DNA of 64,000 bases from Paraspadella gotoi (Eukaryota > Chaetognatha). Of the stretch, positions 31,730-41,129 are shown piece by piece. The notes under the pieces are model-generated. The model was not told the origin of the DNA and did not search any database. It was given only the letters and a program-made list of their open reading frames with translations. Made by a program: the position numbers and the translations under genes. Positions within the stretch are counted from its first letter, which is position 1. Each line of letters opens with the position of its first letter. The DNA lies in contig CM119264.1 of the NCBI GenBank assembly GCA_051294375.1, positions 30,467,047-30,531,046 on the forward strand, in the 5' to 3' direction.

Positions 31730-31935
31730 GGTCCCTAGCTCTAATCTCTAATCCTATCCTGAATTCACTATTTCTAATCTCTAATCCTATCCTGAATTTA
31801 TATTTCTTATCTCTAATCCTATAACCGAATTCATATTTCTAATCTCTAATCCTATCCCCTAATCCTAAACGCGTAATGTAATCGTTATAATTTAATTTTT
31901 AATTAAGCTAAAATGGTGCCCTTATAGAAAATATG
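31730..31935 (+). repeat. Dispersed repeat T, locus 5
   Basis: A roughly 40-bp unit (TTTCTAATCTCTAATCCTAT plus CCTGAATTCA) is repeated about four times, then AATTAAGCTAAAATGG. The internal tandem unit is better preserved here than at the other loci. Confidence 0.6.
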
Positions 31936-32690
31936 TAGCAGAGTAAATTGTGGTTCATTTCAAAACGATGTTTAGTTCAATTAATCTCATTTACATATTG
32001 TAGCCAATTTAGATCATTTCTCATATATTTTGAATAACATTGTTCATAGAAATCTTATTTTACTATTTCTGATATACTTTTTAATAGATTTAAAACAATG
32101 ATTAGCCAAAAAAGCGACATACTCGTCTCGCTGTTTGTTTTCTATAAAAACAAAAAGACATCGCCCAAACCTGAACAGCGGAGAGAAATGACTTGTTCGA
32201 GTATCGCAAGTGGATGGAGAGAGTAATGCCTCCCACGAAGTTGGTCGTTGATGTCATGATGGAGTGAGCAGGGATTCTGGAAGGAGTGTTGGGGTTTGGC
32301 GGGATGTGGAAGGAGGATCGGGGGAAATTGTGAGGAGCAAGTCGGAATTAAAAATGTTTCTTTTTGTGAACCAATTGCTTCACGCAAAGATGAAACTGAC
32401 AGCGCAATACATTTATTTTGTTTTTCATTGCGTTGTTCATGTTTCCATTTTTGGTGACTGATTCAAAATAACTTATTTCATATGTATAATTGTACATAGC
32501 AAAAAATTAATTCGTAGCTTAATTCTCAAATTGCGAAAAAATATTTTTCAAAAAGTTTTTTTCCAAATTTTTGCGGTAGAAAGAATTTAGATATTTTATC
32601 TTCGCTGGAATATATATATATTTTTTTAAATTTTAAAAATGGAATAAAAAATCCGTATTTATTCACATCTGCGTCATACATTTTACATTA
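31936..32690. other. AT-rich intergenic DNA with one open stretch
   Basis: Around 32,160-32,340 one plus frame reads EYRKWMERVMPPTKLVVDVMME before a stop and a minus frame is open for 81 codons. Neither matches a family I know and both are short. Confidence 0.4.
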
Positions 32691-33110
32691 GCGGAGGAAA
32701 GGAAACCATGCATGGGAAAATGGAAGAGAAAAAAAGAAGAAAAGAGAGAGCGAGAGAGGAAAGGAGGAATAGAGGAAATGAGGAAGAGGAAAGGAGGAAT
32801 AGAGGAAAGGAGGAAGAGGAAAGGAGAAGGTGAAATATAGAGAAAAAAATGGAAGAAAATAAGAAGGAGAAAGATGAAAGAAGCAATTTAGAAAAGAAAT
32901 AGAAAAAGAAAAGGAAAGAAAAAACAAAGAAGAATGAAAATAGAGGGGAAAAAAATGGAGGAAAAGATTAAGAATGAAGGAATAAAGGAGAAAAGGAAAA
33001 AGGAAAAAAAAAGGAAAGAAAAAAAAGAAGCAATGAAAAGAAAATAAAAAGAAAAAAAAAGAAAAAAAGGAGGAAAGCAGTGAGTAAAGAGGTTAATAAG
33101 AAAGTCGACA
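32690..33110. repeat. Purine (GA/GAAA) tract
   Basis: Nearly all purine on the plus strand, with a repeated GGAAAGGAGGAATAGA unit at 32,758-32,825. No gene. Confidence 0.75.
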
Positions 33111-33269
33111 ACATTGCCCGAAACCGTTGTGCGACCCCTTTACGCCCAATCCGCAGTTGACGCCGCCCCCCCTTCTACACCCTCCATTTCCCGCCCTCAC
33201 TACTCCGCCCCCCTCGAAAAAAAAAAATGCAATCGACGCTGGAAAATCTGATTAATCCACGAATATCGA

Positions 33270-33830
33270 AGGAGTAATATAAGGAGGAAGAAGAGGGGAG
33301 GAAGAGGGGAGAGAGAGAGGGAGAGGAGAGAGGAGGGAGAGGAAGCGAGGGAGGGAGAAGGAGGGAGGAGATGGATAGGGAGAGGGAGAGTGGGAGGTAG
33401 AGAGAGAAGAAGGAGGAGTTGAGTAAGGAGATGGAAGGAGAAGGAGGAGAAGTTAGGGAGGGAGAGGAAGGGAAAGAGAGGGGGGAGAGAGGGAGGGAAA
33501 TGAAAGGGGGAGGAGGGAGAGGAAGGGGGAAGGGACTGAGGGGGAAGAGAGGGGGAAGAGAGGGAGGGGGAGGCAATAGAGGGAAAGGGAAAGGAAGGGG
33601 AAGAAAGGGGAAAAGGGGGATGTGGCCGGAGAAAGGGAGGGAAAAAATAAGGAGGAAAAATTAGGGAGAGAGAAAGGGAGAAGGGGGGAGAGAGGGAGAC
33701 AGAGTCTAAAATAGTCATGAGGGAGAGAGGAAGAAAAAAAATGGAGGAAGAAAGAAGTAAAAGAAGGGAGGAAGAAGAGAAAGTTAAGAGAAAAGAAAAG
33801 AAGAAAGTAAAGGAAAGAAAAGTGAGAAAA
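33270..33830. repeat. Purine (GGGAGA) tract
   Basis: GGGAGAGAGGGAGG-type sequence over about 560 bp. The 130-240-codon minus frames (Ser/Pro/Leu) are repeat translations. Confidence 0.75.
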
Positions 33831-34019
33831 TGAAATGTTGGGCCAAACTTACTTTTTTCGGTTCTACCTATCACCTTTGGCCGTTCCGCAGTGGGGCGGC
33901 GGAGGCGAAATTTTGAGAGCATAACCTGCGGGGATGGGGGAGTGTGGGGGGAGGGGTGGGGGTTTTTGGGGGTGGAAGGGGGGAAGATGGGAATGAAGAA
34001 AAAAAAGTTTTAAAATGCA

Positions 34020-34110
34020 ATCTTTCTCTCTCATCCCCCTCCCTCCGTCTTCTCTCTCGTCTCTCTCTCTCCTCTCTCTCTCTCTCTTTCTCTCTCGTCT
34101 CGTCAATGCC
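34020..34110. repeat. CT-rich tract
   Basis: CT repeat with CCCTCCCTCC and TCGTC interruptions. Confidence 0.8.
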
Positions 34111-34189
34111 ATACTTTTCTCGGCTGTCAACGAAAGAACCCAAATTGCTAACTCCCATTCTATTGTAAATAAATCCATATTTTATTCTT

Positions 34190-34725
34190 CTTGATTTTCC
34201 AATTTCCATTTTTCTCTTTTTCTCTCTCTTCTTTTTCCTTTCTCCTTTTCTCCATTCGAATTTTAATATCTTCCCTTTCCATTTATCTTATTTCCTATTT
34301 TCTATTTATTAACTATGCTTATTTTTATTATAAGGTAGCTTTCCCTAATATTCTTTTATTCTTTCCTTTTTCTCTCCTCCTTATTCTTTTCACTTTTCCT
34401 TTCCTTTTTCCTCCCTTCCTTGTTACTCCTCCTTTCTTTTCCTTTTTTGTTTTTTCTCCTTTTTCCTTCTATCTCTTTTCTTCCCTCCCTTCTCTTTCTG
34501 TTCCTCTTTTTCCTTTCTGTTCTTACTCTTCCTTTCCTTTCCTTCCTTTTTTTTCCTTTCTTCCTTTCCCTTTCTGTTCATACTCTTTCTTTCCTTTTCT
34601 CCCTTCTGTTTCCTCTCCTCCTTTCCATTTTTGTTCATACTCTTCCTTTCCTTTCCTCCTTTTTGTTCATACTCTTCCTTTCCTTTCCTCCCTTTCCTTT
34701 CTTTTTTCCTCCCTACTTCGACCTT
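34190..34725. repeat. Pyrimidine (TTCC) tract
   Basis: TTTCCTTTCC-type sequence. A unit with CTGTTCATACTCTTCCTTTCC is repeated five times between 34,500 and 34,690, about 40-60 bp apart. Open frames are Phe/Leu/Ser/Pro and not genes. Confidence 0.75.
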
Positions 34726-34786
34726 CTCACCTCGGATTTCGGCGATTGCGATTTTGAACTGAAGAGTTGATATGAAAAATTCAATT

Positions 34787-34792
34787 CGTCAA

Positions 34793-34824
<32 letters not shown>

Positions 34825-34832
34825 ACGTCGTC
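34787..34832. repeat. (CGT)n trinucleotide tract
   Basis: CGT repeats followed by a GC-rich CGGCAG stretch to 34,910. Confidence 0.9.
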
Positions 34833-35189
34833 GGCAGCGGCAGCAAGCGGCAGGCGGCAGCGGCGACAGGGAGGCAGCAGCCGCGGGACAGCGGTGGAGA
34901 CAGAGCGAAGATGATGATAAGATGAAGGAAAGAGAAAAAAAAAAAAGTAATGAATTTTAAACTCGTTTCAGTCTCGTTTTACTCTTTTACTCTGATTTAT
35001 GGTTCTCGTTCGTTTGTAAAAAAATAATTATTATTATCTCAAAACAAGTTGAATGTCTGACTATACATTTATTTCTTGGAATTTATTTTTATCTGTTCTT
35101 GGAATAGACAATTGAGAAGGGAGTTTGAAAAATTTATTGTCTTCTTCAATCTTCGGTGTTTATTCTTACGACGTAGTTTTCTGCGATTG

Positions 35190-35192
<3 letters not shown>

Positions 35193-35243
<51 letters not shown>
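35193..35243. repeat. CT microsatellite
   Basis: Pure tract of about 25 CT units. Confidence 0.95.
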
Positions 35244-35245
<2 letters not shown>

Positions 35246-35463
35246 TCTATTCCTCATCGTCCTTGTATTCATCTCAGTCATAAATCTCGATTCGAAGCAA
35301 AAAGAAAAACTGGATTTTCAACAGATTCGACTCTATAATTCACTTTGTCGGTCCGTCGGTCCGCCCCCTCAATCTTGTCGGGCATTCACTTATATCATGT
35401 CAAAACATCAAATTATGATAAATTATTACACCATTGATAAATTATGCAAAAAAGATTATAACC

Positions 35464-35690
35464 GTCTGTCCGTCCGTCCGTCCGTCCGTCCGTCCGTTGT
35501 CCATCCCTCTGTCTGTCCGTCCGTCCGTCCCAACTTAGCAAAAAACACTAATTACCAAAAACACCGTGATTGGATGGATGAATTGATGCAGGTAAAAAAA
35601 ATGATGCGAGTTAAAAAGATGATGCATGTTGAAAAAATGATGCAAATTAAAAAATGATGCAAGTTAAAAAATAATATTAGTTGCAAAAAT
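35464..35690 (-). repeat. Dispersed repeat R, minimal inverted copy
   Basis: (CCGT)n, then GTCCCAACTTAGCAAAAA, CACTAATTAC and GATTGGATGGATG, then five 18-bp units of GATGCAAGTTAAAAAAT. This is the reverse order and reverse complement of the ends of the array at 13,488-14,517, so both ends of the family are shared. Confidence 0.65.
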
Positions 35691-35699
35691 ATTTGTTTG

Positions 35700-36075
35700 T
35701 ATTACTGGTTTGGTATGGTACGAGCTGTTATAATCAGTTAGGATCACAAATTGATAGAATTAGCTGATTACCGCTTAATTATCGTAGGCAGATCCGACAT
35801 TGTTTGCTCAAACTTGTTTCCCTACGACTAATGTAATGTGAATTATCTTAAAGTGATAACTGACTAAATGAGAGCGGAATTTAGTTCATGTGGTCACGGT
35901 TTAGATTTATTTAAATGCTACATCGAAAGTACCACAAGAAAGAAACACGGAATACAGATGGAAGGAAAGGCAAAAAAAAAAAAGAAAGTAAGAATAAGGA
36001 AAAGAAAGAAAATAAGATAGAAAGACAGAAATAAATAAAGATAGAAAGATTGAAATACAGAAAGAGTGACCCTAA
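35700..36075. other. AT-rich intergenic DNA, no gene seen
   Basis: Ends in an A/G-rich stretch (35,935-36,060). Confidence 0.5.
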
Positions 36076-36266
36076 GGACGAAATGATGACGTATGGAATT
36101 CAACGGTGGCGGCTGCGGCCGCTGCTGCTGCGGCGTCGGTTGCGGCTGGTGGGGCTCTGGCGTCGCTGGGTCTCAAAAGATTGAATCCATTCATGAGCTG
36201 CTCAGCGCCAGCCAGCGGCCTGCGGCCCATGGTGCGAGCGCCCATTCGATGGGAGGGAGGGAAAGT
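36076..36266 (+). CDS. GC-rich open segment with poly-Ala, possible exon
   Basis: A plus frame free of stops from 36,076 reads a run of eight alanines, SVAAGGALASLGLKRLNPF and then CSAPASGLRPMVRAPIRWE, until the GA repeat. GC content jumps relative to the flanks. The Ala run plus a basic and Pro-containing end would suit a transcription-factor tail, but no domain is recognised. An acceptor is not clear. A weak donor (GAAA/GTAACA) lies near 36,265. Confidence 0.22.
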
Positions 36267-36299
36267 AACACTTAAGTTGGGAGGGAGAGAAAGGGAGAA

Positions 36300-36391
36300 A
36301 GAGGGAGAGAGAGAGAGAAAGAAAGAAAGAAAGAAAGAAAAAAGAAAGAAAGAAAGAAAGAAAGAAAAAAAGAAAGAAATAAATAAAAAAA

Positions 36392-36426
<35 letters not shown>

Positions 36427-36728
36427 AGAAAGAAAGAAAAAAAGAGAGAAAGAAAGAAAGAATGAGAGAAAGAAAGGAAGAAAGAAAGGAAGAAAGAAAA
36501 AAAGAAAGAGAGAAAGAAAGTAAGAATGAAAGAAAAAATAAAGAGAGAAAGAAAGAAAGAAAGAAAGAAAGAAAAAAAGAAAGAAAGAAAGAAAGATAGA
36601 AAAAAAAGAAAGAGAAGGAGAGAGATCTTTAGGCAGAAAACAAAAATGGCGATAGGCTAAAAAGGAAATAGTAAAGAAAACCTTGAGAGAAAAATGTCTG
36701 ACAAAATAAAGGAAAAGAGAAAGAGATT
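36300..36728. repeat. (GAAA)n / (AAAT)n array
   Basis: GAAA tetranucleotides interrupted by a pure AAAT block (36,379-36,426). It runs into an N gap. Phe/Leu/Ser frames on the minus strand are artefacts. Confidence 0.9.
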
Positions 36729-37121
36729 NNNNNNNNNNNNNNNNNNNNNNNNNNNNNNNNNNNNNNNNNNNNNNNNNNNNNNNNNNNNNNNNNNNNNNNN
36801 NNNNNNNNNNNNNNNNNNNNNNNNNNNNNNNNNNNNNNNNNNNNNNNNNNNNNNNNNNNNNNNNNNNNNNNNNNNNNNNNNNNNNNNNNNNNNNNNNNNN
36901 NNNNNNNNNNNNNNNNNNNNNNNNNNNNNNNNNNNNNNNNNNNNNNNNNNNNNNNNNNNNNNNNNNNNNNNNNNNNNNNNNNNNNNNNNNNNNNNNNNNN
37001 NNNNNNNNNNNNNNNNNNNNNNNNNNNNNNNNNNNNNNNNNNNNNNNNNNNNNNNNNNNNNNNNNNNNNNNNNNNNNNNNNNNNNNNNNNNNNNNNNNNN
37101 NNNNNNNNNNNNNNNNNNNNN
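36729..37121. other. Assembly gap, 393 N
   Basis: Purine repeat on both sides, so a collapsed or unsequenced GA array. Confidence 0.95.
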
Positions 37122-37149
37122 AGAGAGAGAGAGAGAGAGAGAGAGAGAA

Positions 37150-38210
37150 CAATCGTGAGTGTTGTGTGTGTGCTTGGAAATTCCTATCAGCAATAATCCA
37201 TTCCCCTTTTTTTTCTTGTTTACTTTGAGCAAATTTTGCGATCAAAGAATCGCGAGACAAGAGAAGTCGGGCTGCAATGGACGCGAGCAAATGGAAGAGG
37301 GTGGGAGGAATCAATGGGAATCAATGAAAGCAACAAATCGCAATGAAGGAAAATGAAAATCAATGGAAATCAATGAGAAGTGAATGAAGGCGAGAAATAT
37401 ACGTGAATGTGAGACTGACCCAATTCATAACAGTGTCTCACAAAGAAAACAAGTTGACGTGAATACCTGTTAAAAGCAAAGTCGAAATAATTACAATGAA
37501 TAATAATTAATTAAATAAAAATTACAAAAAAAAAAACTAACAGAAATGAGAATCAATTGTATTGAAAATTCAAATTAATAAATTATTTACGTTAAAATTA
37601 ATTTTTTTGAACACATTTACACTTGTGAACTGTTCACAATGGAACACATCACTCATCTTCCTAGCGGTCGACTCATTGTGAACTTACTCTCACTTCACGC
37701 TTCTCGATGGCAAAAATGAATTTTGCCAGAAACGAGACGAGGTCGTCGTTGCCAGAATTTAAAATGAGGATAAAATTAATGTTCCAATTTGAATGAATCG
37801 CTTTCCTCGACACTTTGCTTATTTTTAGCCGCATTTTTTTTTCGGTCTGGATTCTGTTTATTTTCTGCACCTTTTTTTCACATTAATATTTCAAGTATTT
37901 TGTCATTTTTCTCTATAAATCAAACCTTTCCTTTTTTCCCTTCATTTAATCTCAATCTCTAAATGAAAACCTCATTAACCTCATGTCATTAATTAACTAA
38001 TTAATCTTTAATTAATCTCATTCTCTAAATGAAAACCTCATCTTTGCTTCCGATTTAACGAATCGAAATGAATTAATTTCAATCAAATCAAAATTCGACC
38101 AAAATTCCTAAAAACTCGGAATTTTCTCGATATTTTTTATTGGAAAAACAAATCAACCATTTTTATGACAAAAATAATAATTTTTTTTTTTTATTATCGA
38201 AATGAAAGTT
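37150..38210. other. AT-rich intergenic DNA, no gene seen
   Basis: A short tandem AATGAAAATCAATGGAAATC stretch (37,305-37,385) and a repeated TTAATCTC...CTAAATGAAAACCTCAT phrase (about 37,948-37,976 and 38,013-38,041) were noted. No coding frame is supported. Confidence 0.5.
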
Positions 38211-38215
38211 TTTTA

Positions 38216-38527
38216 GTTGCGCCGCGAGCACTCGCGGAGCAACTCTATAAGTCAGTTTTTGGTCGGTCTGTCGGTCGGTCGGTCTGTCCCACTTACATTG
38301 AAAATGCATGAAATTTGCCTATAGTTGGTTGCTCATTTGTTTAAACAGAAAAAACCTCAAATCTAACAGACTGCTAGAGCTGCCTTCAGGGATTCCTAAA
38401 ACTAAAGAATAAAAGACAGAATTTTGATGCAGTGCATGTCTTAAAAAGTTTTTTAGTCATACCATGTCATGCCATATCATGTCATCAAAGGGAAACACAC
38501 GTCAATCTAATGTCACTGCGGCGCAAC
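38216..38527 (+). mobile_element. MITE-like TIR element M, copy 1 (complete, 312 bp)
   Basis: Ends are GTTGCGCCGC (38,216-38,225) and GCGGCGCAAC (38,518-38,527), a perfect 10-bp terminal inverted repeat. The 5' end also folds on itself: GTTGCGCCGCGAG pairs with CTCGCGGAGCAAC around CA. A CGGT tract lies at 38,261-38,284, and the CATGTCATGCCATATCATGTC words near the 3' end are tandem. There is no coding capacity, so movement would need a transposase in trans. No clear target-site duplication was found. Confidence 0.65.
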
Positions 38528-39024
38528 ACATTGGAATTATTACCGTTCTTGTTTTATTTTTTAAACAATCGAGTGAGATTGTTGAATTCCGAATTTGTTT
38601 TCTTTTTGTGGTGGAAATTTTTAAACAAACAAAAGTTAAACAAACAAAACACGTCGAGTTTAAAAAAAAAGAAGAAGAAAAAGAAAAAGAACAAATGTTA
38701 ATGGAGTTTAAAAAACAAAATGATGATAAGAAGTAAACAAACAAAACTTTTAAATGGCAAAACCTAAAAAGGAATAACAAGAAAGGATAATTCCAATGTG
38801 CAGTCGATTTCTTGATCACTGGCATTTCCAGGTGATCACGTGACCACCTGCCACCACTGACCACTATGAGCGTTCGACCTGCGCTGCATCGGACATCCCA
38901 CTATTTATGAAATTGGTAACAACCAATATAAAATTATTCTTTCATTTAATAAATAAATTATCTTGCCCCTGATTTTGGACAGGCTTTGGTGGTTTAATGA
39001 CATAGCTGGTCCCTGCAAGCTTTC
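38528..39024. other. AT-rich intergenic DNA, no gene seen
   Basis: It contains a near-palindromic GGTGATCACGTGACCACC around a TCACGTGA E-box (38,831-38,848). Lys/Glu-rich frames near 38,660 come from an A/G tract. Confidence 0.5.
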
Positions 39025-39135
39025 AATCAAGACTCTCTCACAGTCTCTTTTATTCACTCCCAGAGTACCTGGTATGAAAAGACCTAGTATGAAAAGACCA
39101 CTCCCTTAAGTATTAGATCGGGGAATATTATATTG
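39025..39135 (+). repeat. Dispersed repeat P, copy 2
   Basis: CACAGTCTCTTTTATTCACTC, AGAGTACCTGG and AAGTATTAGATCGGGGAAT match 28,655-28,795 in order. Confidence 0.45.
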
Positions 39136-39502
39136 TACACCGCCCAGGATCAAAATCCAAGGAGCTGAATTTTATGACAAAACGTTGCGCTCGACGTCGC
39201 TAAGATTTGAGGTTCTTTCCGTGTCGGTAAAAAATAACAAAAGATACACAAAGGGAAAGTTAAAGAGAATTAAAAAGAATTAAAAAGAATTAAAAACTTA
39301 AATGGGAGAGACGAACAAACCGACAGACCGACCGAGAGAATAGAGACTTACGAACTTTGTAACTGCGGAATCAAACTCGAAGTAGTACAATCTCGGAAAT
39401 GGCGATGATCCAAAAAAACCTAAAACAAAACAAAAAAGGAAACAAGAAACAAGAAGGTCACGCCCACTGTCGCCCCGTCGCCCAAAGTTCCTTTGATGCT
39501 AC

Positions 39503-39514
39503 AGATGATGATGG

Positions 39515-39557
<43 letters not shown>

Positions 39558-39570
39558 GATGAAGATGGTC
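39503..39570. repeat. (GAT)n trinucleotide tract
   Basis: GATGATGGTGATGATG then GATGAAGATGAAGATG. Confidence 0.9.
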
Positions 39571-39578
39571 GAAGATAG

Positions 39579-39836
39579 GACACAGTGACATTCTTAGCCA
39601 TGTACATGTTCGACACGCACTGATTCGGAATCTTGTCTTTTATTCTTTAAAGTTTTAGGATTTCCTGAAGGCGGCGCTAGCAGTCACTTAGATTTGAAGT
39701 TTTTTTCCTGTCTTAACAAATGAGGCGATTTTTGAGCATTTTTAACGTCAGTTGGACAGACCGACCGACCGACAGACAGAACGACCGAAAAGTGACTTGT
39801 AAAGTTGCTCCGCGACTACTCTCGGCGCAACTAACA
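39579..39836 (-). mobile_element. MITE-like TIR element M, copy 4 (inverted, internally deleted)
   Basis: The right end reads AAGTTGCTCCGCGACTACTC then TCGGCGCAAC, the reverse complement of the 5' hairpin end. CCGACCGACCGACAGAC and AACGTCAGTTGGACAG precede it. The left end keeps CAGTGACATT but lacks the terminal GCGGCGCAA, so the 3' TIR is lost. Confidence 0.6.
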
Positions 39837-39839
39837 GTA

Positions 39840-40190
39840 CCAAAAACGACGACAACAACAACAACAAATAAAACAAAAACAACGAAAACAACAACCACGC
39901 GAATAACTAAGACAAAAACGAACAACCACCTAAAACAACGAACAACAACGAACAACGAAAAAAGAAAAAAAAACTATTTTCTTCCTCTTTTTTTTTCTCA
40001 TTCCTTTTTCGTCCCCCCTCATTTTTTTCCCTTTATTTTCCTTTTCTTATTCGGCCCCCCCTCCTTTTTTTCCCCTTTCCTTTTTTTTGGGGCCCCAAAA
40101 AACAAAACTGGGATTTTTACGATCGACTCAACAAATTCGTTTCTCTTTTCCAACAAAAATTTTCGTCTCAAGAAGAAAAAGAAAAAAAAA
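39840..40190. other. Low-complexity (ACAACA)n and T/C-rich DNA
   Basis: ACAACAACAA-type repeats (39,845-39,965) then TTTTTCC and CCCCC tracts. Long plus frames are Thr/Lys/Asn repeats and are not supported as genes. Confidence 0.65.
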
Positions 40191-40556
40191 NNNNNNNNNN
40201 NNNNNNNNNNNNNNNNNNNNNNNNNNNNNNNNNNNNNNNNNNNNNNNNNNNNNNNNNNNNNNNNNNNNNNNNNNNNNNNNNNNNNNNNNNNNNNNNNNNN
40301 NNNNNNNNNNNNNNNNNNNNNNNNNNNNNNNNNNNNNNNNNNNNNNNNNNNNNNNNNNNNNNNNNNNNNNNNNNNNNNNNNNNNNNNNNNNNNNNNNNNN
40401 NNNNNNNNNNNNNNNNNNNNNNNNNNNNNNNNNNNNNNNNNNNNNNNNNNNNNNNNNNNNNNNNNNNNNNNNNNNNNNNNNNNNNNNNNNNNNNNNNNNN
40501 NNNNNNNNNNNNNNNNNNNNNNNNNNNNNNNNNNNNNNNNNNNNNNNNNNNNNNNN
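40191..40556. other. Assembly gap, 366 N
   Basis: A-rich on the left and GA repeat on the right. Confidence 0.95.
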
Positions 40557-40704
40557 AGAAAGAGAGAGAGAGAGAGAGAATTATCAAATTTTTATGTTAA
40601 TTTGATCCCTTTTTTAGGTGATGACAAGACTGCACAAGTATGATACATATGCACATAAAAGGTCTTACAGACAGCATTAAAATATAACTGGGATACATCA
40701 ACGG

Positions 40705-40783
40705 GCTTGCCGACAGACCAACTGACTGACCGACCGAAAAATGGATTATAGAGTTGCACCGCGAGCCCTAGCGGCGCAATTAA
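40705..40783 (-). mobile_element. MITE-like TIR element M, copy 5 (5' end only)
   Basis: GACCGACCGAAAAATGG, then AGAGTTGCACCGCGAG facing CTAGCGGCGCAATT, the inverted 5' hairpin. The loop and arms carry changes, but the stem still pairs. Confidence 0.5.
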
Positions 40784-40927
40784 AAAAGAGAAAGTAAAGT
40801 CTCCGGATATTTATGGGTGAAAGAATGTAACGTATTGCGAAAGAGAAAAAAAAACAAGAAGAGAGCAATTAGCGAAGTGGAAGGTAGCCAATGCTGGATG
40901 ATGAGAAAAAGAGAGCGAGCGAGAGAG

Positions 40928-41121
40928 NNNNNNNNNNNNNNNNNNNNNNNNNNNNNNNNNNNNNNNNNNNNNNNNNNNNNNNNNNNNNNNNNNNNNNNNN
41001 NNNNNNNNNNNNNNNNNNNNNNNNNNNNNNNNNNNNNNNNNNNNNNNNNNNNNNNNNNNNNNNNNNNNNNNNNNNNNNNNNNNNNNNNNNNNNNNNNNNN
41101 NNNNNNNNNNNNNNNNNNNNN
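40928..41121. other. Assembly gap, 194 N
   Basis: GA repeat on the left. Confidence 0.95.
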
Positions 41122-41129
41122 ACATCTTA

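Noticed and set aside
33200-33922. 240-codon minus-strand frame
   Set aside because: Ser/Pro/Leu low complexity produced by a GGGAGA purine tract.
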